Source: Micromonospora sp. NBC_01740
GTDB taxonomy: Bacteria > Actinomycetota > Actinomycetes > Mycobacteriales > Micromonosporaceae
Assembly (NCBI RefSeq): GCF_035920365.1
Contig: NZ_CP109150.1
Location: forward strand, 1,550,001-1,614,000
Direction of reading: 5' to 3'
Length of the DNA: 64,000 bases
Shown here: piece after piece, positions 1 through 9,357 of the stretch
How positions within the stretch are numbered: position 1 is the stretch's first letter
Layout: each line of letters begins with the position of its first letter
Program-made: the position numbers and the translations under genes
The notes under the pieces: generated by a model
What the model was told of the DNA's origin: nothing
The model's database searches: none
What the model saw: the letters and a program-made list of their open reading frames with translations, nothing else

Positions 1-2089
1 ACTTCGGCTGACTGCGCGTCAGCTCGGCGTGGATGATCAGGCGTTGGTAGTTGTCGAACTTCGGGTTGCAGGTGGTCAGGGTGAGCATCGACCTGGTCGG
101 CTTCTGCCCGGGCTTGCCCGGCACGGGCGCCACGACCTCGACCTGGGTGGGCTTGACGATCCGGCTCTGGGTCACCTTGTAGACGTGCCAGTCGGTCTTG
201 CCCTCCACCACGATGGCGTCCCCGTCGTTCAGCTCGTCGAGCCGCCAGAAGGTGGCCCGGTTGCGGTGCCCGGCGACGGAGAAGTTGCCGACCTGGCCCG
301 GCAGGGCGCTGGAGGGGTAGTGGCCCGGCGCGTACCGGATGTCCTTCTGGGTGACACCCTCGACGACGACCCAGTTCTTGTCGAGCTTGGGGATGTAGAG
401 CCCGGCGATGGGCTTGCCCTGCACGGGCGGCTTCGGCTTGGCGGACGCGCTGGCGGACGGTGCCACAGTCGGGTCGCCCTCGGGGCCCCAGGCCTGCGCC
501 AGTTGCTGGCTGAGGTCGTTCTGGTGCGCGTCGACGATCGCGGACTTGCCCCAGACCTCGTAGCCGGCGAAGAGCAGCACCACCAGGCCGAAGGTGATCA
601 GCAGTTCGCCGCTGACCCGGATGCCGGTACGCAGCCGGGAGCCCAGCGACGGCCGGGTGAGCTCCGAGTAGACGCTCTTGTAGCCCTCACCGGTCTGCTC
701 CGGGCGCAACTGGACCACCCGCTCGCCCCGGCGTGGCCGAGGCTGCTCGGCGGGAGTGTCGGAGCCCTCCGGCTCGTCCGTCTTCGGAGGACGCGGCACC
801 GCGCCCATCAGGGCGGTCGACTCGACGAGCGCGGCCGGGGCGGTCGGCGTACGCCCGGAGACGGCCGGGATCAGGGCGGTGGCCCCGGGATCGACGTCGC
901 GGCCCGGGCCGGCCGGGGAGACCGGGGTCGACGGGCCGTTGGCCGACGCGCCCACCTTCGGGATGAAGGCGGTCGGCGCGTCGGCGGCCGGCCGGCCTTC
1001 CCTGGCGGCGGCCCGATCGACCGGCGGACGGACGGAGCGGTCGCCGCCGGGACCGGTGGCCCCGGTGGCGCCCGGCAGCCGGAGATCGTCGGACGGCGAC
1101 GCGGGGTGCGGTGGGGTGGCCGGCCGGACCGGGCCGGCACCGGGCCACGGCGCTGGCCCGCCGGCACCGGCCCGGGCGGACGGGCCGGAATCGGTCGGGC
1201 TGACATGGCGGAGGTCGGCGGGCTCCGGCCGACGGTCGGCGGGCCCCGGCCGACCGAAGTCGGCAGGGTCGGGCCGGTCGAAGTCGCCGCCTCCACGCCG
1301 ATCGAAGTCGGCGGGCCGGGAACGATCGGCATCGGCGGGCCGGGAGCGGTCGAAGTCAGCGGGCCGGGAGTGGCCGAGGTCAGCGAGCCGGTCGTAGCGC
1401 GAAGGCGCTGGGCGGCCGAGGTCGCCGGACCCGCGCCGGTCGAAGCCGGACCCATGCCGGTCGAAGCCGGACCCATGCCGGTCGAAGCCGGACCCGCGCC
1501 GGTCGGATTCGGCGGGCCCAAGGCGGCCGAAGTCCGTGGTCTCCTCGCGGCCGAAGTCGGCAGGACCGGAGCGGCCAGGCTCGGCAGGACCGGGGCGGCC
1601 GGGCTCGGCAGGACCGGGGCGACCGGGGTCGACAGGGCCGCGCCGGTCGGAGTCGGCGGAGCCGGGCCGCCCGAAGTTGGCGGGCCAGGGACGGCCGTGG
1701 TCCGCCGGACCGGGACGGCCGGGCTCGGTGGGCCGGGCGGGGCTGCCGGCGGAGCGGGTCGGGTCGGCGCTCGGCGGGAAATGGCCGAGGTTCGCGGGAC
1801 GGCCGGGCTCCGGTGCCGGGCGGGTCGGGTCGGGCGTGGCGCGAGACCATCCGGCGGAGGGGCCGGCAGGCGCGCGAGCGTCGCCGGCGGCCGGGTCGGG
1901 CCCGTGGGGCGGACGGGGAGCCGGGGAGCGGGGCGGGAGCGTGGGCTCCGGCCAGGCGCCGGCCGGGGTCGGGCGGGCCGGGGCGGGCCCTGGCCGGTCG
2001 ACCTTGGGCAGGAAGGCGGTCGGCCCGTCGTCCTGGTCGCGGTGACGGCCGTCGCGGTCCTCGGGCCGGTCGTCCGGTACGCGGTTCAC
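1..2089 (-). CDS. class E sortase with very long disordered N-terminus (3' end cut by window)
   Basis: Cysteine transpeptidase that anchors secreted proteins to the wall or links pilins. Read from a GTG at 2089, whose GTGA overlaps the stop of the upstream DUF881 gene, one frame stays open to the window edge. About 430 residues of Pro/Arg/Gly/Asp-rich low-complexity sequence come first, with short repeats such as GSGFDRH (about 1430-1510) and R-PGPAD/E-type units (1560-2000). A single membrane segment follows ([18 protein letters not shown]), then the sortase domain. Visible catalytic residues are His in VAGHRN (266-268), Cys in TLTTC (68-70) and Arg in YQRLI (41-43), in the family order. Typical class E sortases are 200-350 aa, so the N-terminal extension is unusual. 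Fewer than about 15 C-terminal residues should be missing. Confidence 0.88.
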   Translation of the reverse strand, partial: MNRVPDDRPEDRDGRHRDQDDGPTAFLPKVDRPGPAPARPTPAGAWPEPTLPPRSPAPRPPHGPDPAAGDARAPAGPSAGWSRATPDPTRPAPEPGRPANLGHFPPSADPTRSAGSPARPTEPGRPGPADHGRPWPANFGRPGSADSDRRGPVDPGRPGPAEPGRPGPAEPGRSGPADFGREETTDFGRLGPAESDRRGSGFDRHGSGFDRHGSGFDRRGSGDLGRPAPSRYDRLADLGHSRPADFDRSRPADADRSRPADFDRRGGGDFDRPDPADFGRPGPADRRPEPADLRHVSPTDSGPSARAGAGGPAPWPGAGPVRPATPPHPASPSDDLRLPGATGATGPGGDRSVRPPVDRAAAREGRPAADAPTAFIPKVGASANGPSTPVSPAGPGRDVDPGATALIPAVSGRTPTAPAALVESTALMGAVPRPPKTDEPEGSDTPAEQPRPRRGERVVQLRPEQTGEGYKSVYSELTRPSLGSRLRTGIRVSGELLITFGLVVLLFAGYEVWGKSAIVDAHQNDLSQQLAQAWGPEGDPTVAPSASASAKPKPPVQGKPIAGLYIPKLDKNWVVVEGVTQKDIRYAPGHYPSSALPGQVGNFSVAGHRNRATFWRLDELNDGDAIVVEGKTDWHVYKVTQSRIVKPTQVEVVAPVPGKPGQKPTRSMLTLTTCNPKFDNYQRLIIHAELTRSQPK

Positions 2090-2892
2090 CTGGGCACCGT
2101 CGCCGAGCGCAGCGTGGTCGAGTCCTCGAACGCCGGCACGGTCACCGAGGAGACGGTCTCCTTGTAACCGAGCTTGTAGTCGTCGACCAGGTCCCTGAAC
2201 AACCGGACTCCCTGTGAGTCGGCGAGGGCCTGCTGCAGGGCAGCGGGGTCGCCGATTGCTACGATCTTGAATGGTGGGGAGTACACCCGGCCGTGCAGCA
2301 GCAGGGTGTTACCCACGCAGCGTACCGCGCTGGTCGACAGCACGCGGACGTTCATGATGGACATGGCCTCGGCGCCACCCGCCCAGAGGGCGTTCACCAC
2401 CGCCTGCACGTCTCCCTGGTGGACGACCAGGTCGTCGTTGGTGGCCCCGGCGGGCAGCGTGCCGTCGTTGCGCCGGGGCGCGTCGTCGAGTTCCACCGTC
2501 ACCCCGGAGCCGGCGAGCGCGGTGAAGCCGGCGTCCGCCCGGCTGGCGGCGGCCCGGTCCTGCTGTTCCCTGATCGGCCCGTCGGAGCTGGCCAGGGCGC
2601 TGGTGCGGCCCTCGACCTCGGCGCGCAGGTCGGACGCCCGCCGCTCGCTGGCCGCCACCTCCGCGCGCCGGTCCTCGATCAACTGGTTGAGCTGGGGGCG
2701 GCGGTCCTCGCGCAGGGCGGTGCCGCCCGCGGTGGTCGCCGTGGTGGTGAAGAGCAGCCCGGCCGCGGCGGCGATCAGCGGCACCCCGATCGACCAGCCC
2801 GGTCGTCGCTGCCGCGGGCGTCGAGGCAGCAGCCCGGCGACCGCCCGCCGGAGCACCTTCTGCCAGGAGGCCGCGCCGGATGTGTACTCCAC
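2086..2892 (-). CDS. DUF881 family membrane protein
   Basis: 268 aa, GTG start with AAGGA eight bases upstream. A basic N-terminus is followed by one membrane segment (about residues 33-55), a short coiled-coil stretch (about 65-115, rich in E, R and A) and a globular extracytoplasmic DUF881 domain with the family pattern [28 protein letters not shown]881 proteins sit next to crgA and the pknB/pbpA division cluster in most actinobacteria; their biochemical role is unknown. It overlaps the downstream sortase gene by 4 bp, so the two are probably translationally coupled. It is transcribed divergently from crgA. Confidence 0.9.
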   Translation of the reverse strand: MEYTSGAASWQKVLRRAVAGLLPRRPRQRRPGWSIGVPLIAAAAGLLFTTTATTAGGTALREDRRPQLNQLIEDRRAEVAASERRASDLRAEVEGRTSALASSDGPIREQQDRAAASRADAGFTALAGSGVTVELDDAPRRNDGTLPAGATNDDLVVHQGDVQAVVNALWAGGAEAMSIMNVRVLSTSAVRCVGNTLLLHGRVYSPPFKIVAIGDPAALQQALADSQGVRLFRDLVDDYKLGYKETVSSVTVPAFEDSTTLRSATVPR

Positions 2893-3119
2893 CGAGCGTT
2901 CCTTCCCCGTCGTCTGGTTCAGCCCGCGGAGGCGCGAGCCGCCGCGGCGACCCGAACAGTCCCGCCTTTTTCGGTCACTCCGTGCACTGGCCTCGCCCCA
3001 TTCGTGGATTGGACGGGCCTTCGGGACTACGCTAGCTGTCGAACATTATTGGCCATGGACCGTCGCCCCCGCGCCCGGTTGTCAGGCCGGACGAGGTCGT
3101 AACCCCTCTGGAGAGCGTC

Positions 3120-3383
3120 GTGCCCAAGTCTCAGGTTCGCAAGAAGAAGGTGTACACCCCGCCGACGGACGTCCGTCCGACGGCGACGGCGGCGACGCGC
3201 AAGCCTAGCCCGGTGTGGCTCCCGGTCTCGGCGGTCGCCCTCATCGTCTTCGGCATCGGCTGGCTGGTGATCTACTACCTCTCCGAGCAGGAGTACCCGG
3301 TCATGTCGTGGGGTTACTGGAACCTCGCGGTGGGCTTCGGCGCGATGGTCGCCTCCCTGATCCTGCTCTCCCGCTGGCGCTGA
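3120..3383 (+). CDS. crgA: cell division protein CrgA
   Basis: 87 aa, GTG start. The N-terminus is basic (MPKSQVRKKK), followed by two membrane segments (about residues 30-52 and 64-84) and the family feature of a short extracytoplasmic loop with a conserved W/Y pattern ending in SRWR. CrgA is a small actinobacterial divisome protein that interacts with FtsZ and penicillin-binding proteins and coordinates septation and growth. Length and topology match the 84-93 aa typical of the family. Placement beside DUF881 and a class E sortase is the conserved origin-proximal arrangement in actinomycetes. Confidence 0.95.
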   Translation: MPKSQVRKKKVYTPPTDVRPTATAATRKPSPVWLPVSAVALIVFGIGWLVIYYLSEQEYPVMSWGYWNLAVGFGAMVASLILLSRWR

Positions 3384-3422
3384 GCGTCCCGCTCACCTGC
3401 CGGCGCTGAGCGTCCCGCTCAC
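3376..3422 (+). repeat. tandem palindromic 21-bp repeat across the crgA stop codon
   Basis: GGCGCTGAGCGTCCCGCTCAC occurs twice (3376-3396 and 3402-3422), and a third partial GGCGCTGAGCG follows. Each copy contains the inverted repeat TGAGCG-TCC-CGCTCA. The first copy encodes the crgA C-terminus and stop. Confidence 0.7.
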
Positions 3423-3790
3423 TCGTCGGCGCTGAGCGCCGCACCCCCGCCGCCGGACCGGCGGCGGGGTCGTCCGGGCGCGGTCAGCCCTGCCGTCGAC
3501 GCCGTCCGGCCCCGGCCGGTGGGTGGCAATCCATGTCACTCGGTGGAACCCCTACCCGGCGGTTGGGGTGTCTTCGCCCTAAGGTGTGCGCAGGGCGGCG
3601 CGGCCCGGTGCGAGATGACTCACGTTACTCCTGGGTAACCTTGCGCGTAGGCTGCACTGCATGACCGAGCGGAGCGAGGTCATCGACCGGTCCGGTCGAG
3701 GGTGCGGCAGCTGTTGCTCGCCGGTCGTGCCCTGACCCGGGCCCCGGTCGCCGAGCCGCTCGACAGGCAGCAGACCGGGAGGCCAACTCG
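3384..3790. other. intergenic region crgA-etfD
   Basis: About 400 bp without a convincing gene. It holds the tandem palindromes next to crgA, a GC-rich hairpin terminator (3445-3469) and, from about 3590, the presumed etfD promoter and leader. The stretch at 3661-3684 resembles the GAGCGGAGCGAG-type repeats common in actinomycete intergenic DNA. Confidence 0.5.
3445..3469 (+). terminator. hairpin terminator after crgA
   Basis: 10-bp perfect stem (3445-3454 with 3460-3469), loop of five bases, followed by TCGTCC; no T-run, as is usual in high-GC actinobacteria. Confidence 0.55.
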
Positions 3791-6010
3791 ATGGGCAGCG
3801 TCCAGATCGTCACCACGATCCTCGCGTTCGCCATCACCGCCGTGGCGGTGTGGCTTGCGGTACGCGCGGTCATGAAGATGGTGGCCGTCATCCGGCTGGG
3901 TCAGCCGGACCCGACCCGCTTCGGTGACCCGGGCACCCGCACGAAGACGATGCTGGCCGAGACCGCCGGCCACACCCGCATGCTCCGCTGGAGCGTGGTG
4001 GGTGCGGCGCACTGGTTCGTGATGGTCGGCTTCATCGTGCTGTCGCTGCTGGTGCTGGAGGCGTACTTCGAGGTCGTCTCCCCGACCGGCGGGCTGCCGC
4101 TGGTCGGCAACTGGGCGATCTACGGGCTGGTCACCGAGTGGCTCGCGATCCTGGGCATCGTCAGCATCCTGGTGCTGATCGCGATCCGGCTCCGCAACCG
4201 GCCCACCCGGCCGGGCGGGAAGTCCCGGTTCACCGGCTCGACCATGTGGCAGGGCTACTTCGTCGAGGGCATCATCCTCGCCGTACTGATCATGGGCTTC
4301 GTCATCCGGGGCTTCAAGGTCGCCACCGACCACTTCGAGTACCCGGTCTGGGCCGCCCCGCTCAGCCACGCCGTCGGCGGGGTGCTGCCGAACTGGGCGG
4401 CCGGCGTCAGCGTCGCCGCACTGATCAAGATCGTCATCTCGATGACCTGGCTCATCGTGATCTCGCTGAACGTCACCATGGGCGTTGCCTGGCACCGCTT
4501 CCTGGCCTTCTTCAACATCTTCTTCAAGCGTGACCCGGGCGCCAACGTCTCCGGCCTCGGCGCCCTGCGCCCCATGACGAGCCAGGGCAAGCCGCTGGAC
4601 TTCGAGGAGGCCGACCCCGAGAAGGACCAGTTCGGGGTCGCCCAGGTCGAGCAGTTCACCTGGAAGGGCCTGCTGGACTTCAGCACCTGCACCGAGTGCG
4701 GCCGCTGCCAGTCGCAGTGCCCGGCCTGGAACACCGGCAAGCCGCTGTCCCCGAAGCTGCTGGTGCTCAGCCTGCGCGACCACGCGTACGCGAAGGCGCC
4801 GTACCTGCTGGCCGGCGGCGGCAAGGACCTGACCGGCGAGGAGAAGGCCACCGCCGCCCAGCTCGCCCACATGGACGTCCTCGCGCTCGCCGAGGCCGAG
4901 AAGCCGCTGATCGGCACCGCCGAGGAAGGCGGCATCATCGACCCGGACGTGCTCTGGTCCTGCACCACCTGCGGTGCCTGCGTCGAGCAGTGCCCGGTCG
5001 ACATCGAGCACGTCGACCACATCGTCGACATGCGCCGCTACCAGGTGCTCATCGAGTCGAGCTTCCCGTCGGAGGCCGGCGTGATGCTGCGCAACCTGGA
5101 GAACAAGGGCAACCCGTGGGGCGCCCCGCAGAACACCCGCGAGGACTGGACCAAGGGCCTGGACTTCGAGGTGCCGCGGGTCGGCGAGGTCGACGACTTC
5201 GAGTACCTCTTCTGGGTCGGCTGCGCCGGCGCGTTCGAGGACCGGGCCAAGAAGACCACCCGGGCGGTCGCCACGCTGCTCAACGAGGCGGGCGTGAAGT
5301 TCGCGATCCTCGGCGAGGGCGAGACCTGCTCCGGCGACCCGGCCCGCCGCATCGGCAACGAGTTCGTCTTCCAGATGCTCGCCCAGCAGAACGTCGAGAC
5401 CCTCAACGAGGCGTTCGAGGGCCGGGAGAAGAGCAAGCGGAAGATCGTCGCGACCTGCCCGCACTGCTTCAACACCCTCGGCAACGAGTACGGCCAGCTC
5501 GGCGGCGAGTTCGAGGTGGTCCACCACACCCAGCTCCTGGCGCACCTGGTCGCCACCGGCAAGCTCACCCCGGTGCAGCCGGTCGACGGTGGCGTGACCT
5601 ACCACGACCCCTGCTACCTGGGCCGGCACAACCGGGTCTTCGCCCCGCCGCGTGAGGTGCTCGGCAGCGCCATCGCCGGCGGGGACGGCGCGAGCGGCGA
5701 CGGCGGCCTCATCGAGATGCCGCGCAACAGCGAGCGCTCCTTCTGCTGCGGCGCCGGCGGCGCCCGGATGTGGATGGAGGAGAAGATCGGCAAGCGGATC
5801 AACGTGGACCGGGTCGAGGAGGCCATGTCCACCGGGGCGAAGACGGTCGCCGTCGGCTGCCCGTTCTGCTCGACGATGCTCAACGACGGGGTGAACGGCA
5901 AGGGCGCCGGCGAGCAGGTCGAGGTCGTCGACGTGGCCAGCGTGCTGCTCCGCTCGGTCAAGCCCGAGCAGGCGCCGGGCGACACCGAGCGGGCGCCGGC
6001 GGCCGGCTGA
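3791..6010 (+). CDS. etfD: EtfD-type membrane Fe-S oxidoreductase (electron-transfer flavoprotein dehydrogenase)
   Basis: 739 aa. Six or so membrane segments in the first 250 residues resemble the nitrate reductase gamma subunit. Two 4Fe-4S motifs follow (CTECGRCQSQCP near residue 300 and CTTCGACVEQCP near 395). Two cysteine-rich CCG domains of the heterodisulfide-reductase type come last, with CPHC, FCCGAGGARMW and GCPFC. It matches the mycobacterial Rv0338c/EtfD family. EtfD proteins take electrons from fatty-acid beta-oxidation through EtfBA and pass them to the quinone pool. A FadE5-like acyl-CoA dehydrogenase, a plausible electron source, is encoded at 50853. It appears to be a single-gene unit closed by a strong bidirectional terminator. 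Confidence 0.88.
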   Translation: MGSVQIVTTILAFAITAVAVWLAVRAVMKMVAVIRLGQPDPTRFGDPGTRTKTMLAETAGHTRMLRWSVVGAAHWFVMVGFIVLSLLVLEAYFEVVSPTGGLPLVGNWAIYGLVTEWLAILGIVSILVLIAIRLRNRPTRPGGKSRFTGSTMWQGYFVEGIILAVLIMGFVIRGFKVATDHFEYPVWAAPLSHAVGGVLPNWAAGVSVAALIKIVISMTWLIVISLNVTMGVAWHRFLAFFNIFFKRDPGANVSGLGALRPMTSQGKPLDFEEADPEKDQFGVAQVEQFTWKGLLDFSTCTECGRCQSQCPAWNTGKPLSPKLLVLSLRDHAYAKAPYLLAGGGKDLTGEEKATAAQLAHMDVLALAEAEKPLIGTAEEGGIIDPDVLWSCTTCGACVEQCPVDIEHVDHIVDMRRYQVLIESSFPSEAGVMLRNLENKGNPWGAPQNTREDWTKGLDFEVPRVGEVDDFEYLFWVGCAGAFEDRAKKTTRAVATLLNEAGVKFAILGEGETCSGDPARRIGNEFVFQMLAQQNVETLNEAFEGREKSKRKIVATCPHCFNTLGNEYGQLGGEFEVVHHTQLLAHLVATGKLTPVQPVDGGVTYHDPCYLGRHNRVFAPPREVLGSAIAGGDGASGDGGLIEMPRNSERSFCCGAGGARMWMEEKIGKRINVDRVEEAMSTGAKTVAVGCPFCSTMLNDGVNGKGAGEQVEVVDVASVLLRSVKPEQAPGDTERAPAAG

Positions 6011-6030
6011 CGCGTACCCCCTGCGACGCC

Positions 6031-6067
6031 CGACGGCGGCGGCACCCCCCCGGTGCCGCCGCCGTCG
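6031..6067. terminator. bidirectional hairpin terminator between convergent genes
   Basis: Perfect 16-bp stem (6031-6046 with 6052-6067), loop CCCCC. It lies between the converging etfD and GPP34 genes. Confidence 0.8.
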
Positions 6068-6071
6068 TCGT

Positions 6072-6749
6072 TCAGGAGGTCGTGGTGATGATCGTGGTGG
6101 TGACGGCCGTGGTGGTCGTGATCAGGATGACCGCCTGGATCTCCTCGATCGCCTTCTTCGTGGCGGCGGACGCCCAGTCCCCGGCGGCGATCTCGGTCAG
6201 CCGGCGCTTGACGTGCTCCTTCGGCAGCTCCGCGAAGAGCTTGCGGTCCAGGCCGACGGCCCGGACGAGGCCGATGAGCGCGGCCGTCCGCCCGTCCACC
6301 GGGCCGTCCGCGGCCACGGCGGCGACCATCCGCTGCCGGGCCTGCGTCTCCACCGCCGGCTCCGCGCCGGTGGTGGACGGATAGCGGGTACGCGGAAAGA
6401 CCCACAGCACCTTGTCCGAGTCGCGGCGCAGCACACCGGCGGTGACCAGCCCGTCCAGCACCTGCTCGGGCAGGTCCTTGGCGAGCCGGCTGACCCAGTC
6501 CTTCGGCTTGCGCCGCTTCGGCTCGGTGGCGATCCGGGTCAGCGCGTCGTCGAGCTGCCGCTGCCCGACGGGGGTCGGATCGGTCACCACGAGCCGGTCG
6601 TCGGCGACCTCGACCCGACCGGCGAGTGTCAACTCCAGCAGCAGGGCGCCGGCCAGGCCGTAGTCGAGCGTGGGCCGGCCGAGCCGGTTGACGCCCGCGT
6701 CGTCGTAGCCGAGCAGGGCGAGTTCGTGGGCGAGCGTGAGCGGGGCCAT
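6072..6749 (-). CDS. GPP34 (Golgi phosphoprotein 3-like) family protein
   Basis: 225 aa, ATG at 6749 starting MAPLTLAHELALLGYDDAG. The family pattern is clear: the LxxELxLLxxD opening, LDYGLAGALLLEL, and an all-helical body with DWVxRL and a C-terminal A-T-K-K-A-IEEIQAV. GPP34 proteins bind phosphoinositides in eukaryotic Golgi. In actinomycetes they are abundant cytoplasmic proteins of unknown role. The open frame runs far upstream on this strand, but that part lies opposite the two CBS-domain genes and is a shadow. The C-terminal threonine run (about 10 residues) is unusual. Confidence 0.85.
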   Translation of the reverse strand: MAPLTLAHELALLGYDDAGVNRLGRPTLDYGLAGALLLELTLAGRVEVADDRLVVTDPTPVGQRQLDDALTRIATEPKRRKPKDWVSRLAKDLPEQVLDGLVTAGVLRRDSDKVLWVFPRTRYPSTTGAEPAVETQARQRMVAAVAADGPVDGRTAALIGLVRAVGLDRKLFAELPKEHVKRRLTEIAAGDWASAATKKAIEEIQAVILITTTTAVTTTIITTTS

Positions 6750-6815
6750 GCACCCGACGGTAGCCGGGGCCGGCGAGCCCGGCAGATCTTCCGCCCGTGA
6801 CCGGGGCCGCCGCCC

Positions 6816-8186
6816 GTGCGAGAATTTCGCCGAGGTGAGACGACCATCGATGGCCTGCTGCTGACCACGCTGCTGCCCCTGGTCGGCTTCGTGCTGCTGA
6901 CCGGCGGCAACGCGTTCTTCGTCGCGGCCGAGTTCGCCCTGGTCACGGTGGACCGCCCCGAGATCGAGCGGCGGGCGACCGCAGGTGACAACCGGGCCGC
7001 GACCGTACGCCGGACGCTGCGGGAGCTCTCCTTCCAGCTCTCCGGGGCGCAGCTCGGCATCACCCTCACCGCGCTGCTCACGGGCTACCTGGCCGAGCCC
7101 GCACTGGCCCGCCTCTTCACCCCGCTGCTGCGGCCGGTCGCCGGGGACGCCGCCGGCCGGTTCACCCCGTTCCTCGCCCTGGCCCTGGCCACCCTGCTCT
7201 CCATGCTCTTCGGCGAACTGGTGCCGAAGAACCTCGCGCTGGCCCGGCCGATGCCCACCGCCCTCGCGACCGCCGGCCCGATGCGCGCCTTCTCCCGCGC
7301 CTTCGGCTGGCTGATCCGGGCGCTGAACGACTCGGCGAACCGCCTCGTCCGGCTGCTGGGCGTGGAGCCGCAGGAGGAACTGGCCAGCGCCCGCTCGCCG
7401 GAGGAGCTGGGGCTGCTGGCGGCCATCTCGGCGCGGGCCGGGGCGCTGCCGCCGGACACCGCCATGCTGCTGCGCCGGACCATCCGGTTCGGCGACAAGC
7501 GGGCCGCCGAGGCGATGACCCCGCGGGTCGACGTCGTCGCGCTGCGGGCCACCGCCACCGTGGCGGAGCTGCTGGCGCTGTCCCGCCGGACCGGGCGGAC
7601 CCGGTTCCCGGTGTACGAGGAGACCCTCGACCTGGTGACCGGCGTCGCCGGGGTGCCGGACGCGCTGGGCGTGCCGCTGGCCCTGCGCGGCTCGACCACG
7701 GTCGGGTCGGTGGCCCGCGAACCGGTGTACGTGCCGGAGAGCCTGGACCTCGACGGCGTACTGGCCGCACTCGGCAGCGCGGGTGCCGACCTCGCCATCG
7801 TCGTCGACGAGTACGGCGGCACCGACGGCGTGGTCACCACGGAGGACCTCGTGGAGGAGCTGGTCGGGGAGATCGCCGACGAGTTCGACCCGGCCGCGGT
7901 GGACGACGCCGGCGCGGTCGGGCTGAGGGTGCCGGGCGGGGAGCGGACGGTCCTCGTCGACGGGGTGCTGCGCTCCGACGAGCTGGCGGAGCAGACCGGC
8001 TTCCGGCTGCCCGAGGGGCCGTACGAGACGCTCGCCGGGTTCCTGATGGCCCGGCTGGGGCACATTCCGCTCGCGGGCGAGACGGTCGACGAGTCGGGCT
8101 TCGAGTTCACCGTCGTGGAGGTCGAGCGGCACCGGATCGAGCAGGTCCGGGTGCTCCGTCCCGAGGAGCCGGACGGCGATGCCTGA
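6816..8186 (+). CDS. CNNM/CorC (HlyC-CorC) family membrane protein with CBS pair
   Basis: 456 aa, GTG start. An N-terminal DUF21/CNNM transmembrane domain (about residues 10-190, with GELVPKNLALA) is followed by a CBS pair (about 215-340, VDEYGGTDGVVTTEDLVEELVGEI) and a C-terminal CorC_HlyC domain (about 355-440). The family is linked to Mg2+/Co2+ transport or resistance and to hemolysin-type annotation; the exact substrate is not shown here. The next gene overlaps by 8 bp and is a paralogue without the C-terminal domain, so the two probably form an operon and perhaps a hetero-oligomer. Confidence 0.88.
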   Translation: MREFRRGETTIDGLLLTTLLPLVGFVLLTGGNAFFVAAEFALVTVDRPEIERRATAGDNRAATVRRTLRELSFQLSGAQLGITLTALLTGYLAEPALARLFTPLLRPVAGDAAGRFTPFLALALATLLSMLFGELVPKNLALARPMPTALATAGPMRAFSRAFGWLIRALNDSANRLVRLLGVEPQEELASARSPEELGLLAAISARAGALPPDTAMLLRRTIRFGDKRAAEAMTPRVDVVALRATATVAELLALSRRTGRTRFPVYEETLDLVTGVAGVPDALGVPLALRGSTTVGSVAREPVYVPESLDLDGVLAALGSAGADLAIVVDEYGGTDGVVTTEDLVEELVGEIADEFDPAAVDDAGAVGLRVPGGERTVLVDGVLRSDELAEQTGFRLPEGPYETLAGFLMARLGHIPLAGETVDESGFEFTVVEVERHRIEQVRVLRPEEPDGDA

Positions 8187-9222
8187 GCTGTTGGTCACCG
8201 TCGCGCTGCTGCTCGGCAACGCGTTCTTCGTGGGCAGCGAGTTCGCGCTGATCGCGTCCCGGCGCACGGTGGTCGAGCCGTTGGCGGCCGGCTCGAAGCG
8301 GGCCCGCTGGGCGTTGTCGGCGATGAACCAGATCCCGCTGATGATCGCCGGGGCGCAGCTCGGGATCACCATCTGTTCGCTGGGGCTGGGCGCGATCGCC
8401 GAGCCCGCCCTCGCGCACCTGCTGGAGCCGGCGTTCCGCGCGGCGCGGCTGCCGGAGGGGGTGGTCCACCCGGTGGCCTTCGTGCTCGCCCTCGGGGTGG
8501 TGGTCTTCCTGCACACCGTGGTCGGCGAGATGGTGCCGAAGAACATCACCCTGGCCGGGCCGGAGCCGTCGGCGCTCTGGCTGGGGCCGGCGATGCTGGC
8601 GTTCTGCCTGGCCACCAAGCCGCTGCTGGTGGCGATGAAGTGGGCGTCGCGCCGGGTGCTGGGACTGTGGCGGGTCGAGGCGGCCGAGGCCGTGAAGACG
8701 GTCTTCACCGCCGAGGAGCTGGCCGGGCTGGTGTCGCAGGCGCGTACGGAGGGGCTGCTCGACGCGGAGGAGCACGCCCGGATCACGGGCGCGCTCGCGT
8801 TGCACAGCCGGACGGCCGCCGACGCCCTGCAACCGTGGTCCACGGTGACCACGGTGGCCGAGGACGTCTCGCCCGCCTCGCTGGAGGTGCTGGCCACCCT
8901 GACGGGGCGGTCCCGCTTCCCGGTGGTGCAGCGACACACCCGCCGGGTGCTCGGCTTCGTGCACGTCAAGGACGTGCTCGGGTACGCGGGCGCGAGCCGG
9001 CGGGCCCCCGTGCCGGCGGACGTCTACCGGCCGTTGGCGGTGGTGCCGCCGGACCGTACGCTCGCCGACCTGTTGCTGTCGATGCGCCGGGAGCGGCGGC
9101 ACATGGTGCTGGTCAGCGACGGTCGCCGCCCCCTCGGGGTGGTCACGCTCGACGACGTATTGACTGCGATCGTCGGCAGGCGGGCCGACACCCTTGGTAC
9201 GCAAGCGGTTGCGCAGGCGTGA
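8179..9222 (+). CDS. CNNM/DUF21-CBS membrane protein lacking the CorC C-terminal domain
   Basis: 347 aa. A DUF21/CNNM transmembrane domain (residues 1-185, with GEMVPKNITLAG) is followed by a CBS pair (about 205-335) ending in SDGRRPLGVVTLDDVLTAIVG. It starts inside the 3' end of the upstream paralogue. Such tandem pairs, one long and one short, are common in actinomycetes. Membrane location and a role in divalent-cation homeostasis are inferred from the family. Confidence 0.86.
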   Translation: MPELLVTVALLLGNAFFVGSEFALIASRRTVVEPLAAGSKRARWALSAMNQIPLMIAGAQLGITICSLGLGAIAEPALAHLLEPAFRAARLPEGVVHPVAFVLALGVVVFLHTVVGEMVPKNITLAGPEPSALWLGPAMLAFCLATKPLLVAMKWASRRVLGLWRVEAAEAVKTVFTAEELAGLVSQARTEGLLDAEEHARITGALALHSRTAADALQPWSTVTTVAEDVSPASLEVLATLTGRSRFPVVQRHTRRVLGFVHVKDVLGYAGASRRAPVPADVYRPLAVVPPDRTLADLLLSMRRERRHMVLVSDGRRPLGVVTLDDVLTAIVGRRADTLGTQAVAQA

Positions 9223-9357
9223 AGTGGCCCTCGATCGCCTTGATTCCGCTGCCGGCCTTCCCTAATGTTGGGCACCGGCCGCTGTGGGTCGTCTGTCTCG
9301 CCCCTCTTCCCTCGCGCGAGGCGCCAAGCGGCCGGGTTGCAAAAGGAGTCGGTGCCG

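Noticed and set aside
29..2167. 712-residue plus-strand open frame
   Set aside because: It is the antisense shadow of the sortase and DUF881 genes; its composition is a Gly/Arg/Val artefact and it has no recognisable domain.
3680..5629. 649-residue minus-strand frame opposite etfD
   Set aside because: Shadow of a strongly conserved Fe-S protein gene; composition (R, G, L, D, H) is typical of antisense frames in high-GC DNA.
6750..8969. N-terminal extension of the GPP34 frame
   Set aside because: Lies antisense to two CNNM/CBS genes; the family start MAPLTLAHE lies at 6749.
9223..9357. Second c-di-AMP riboswitch before the first NlpC/P60 gene
   Set aside because: The leader is too short and lacks the GGTGAATCC and GTCAGCTAACC blocks.
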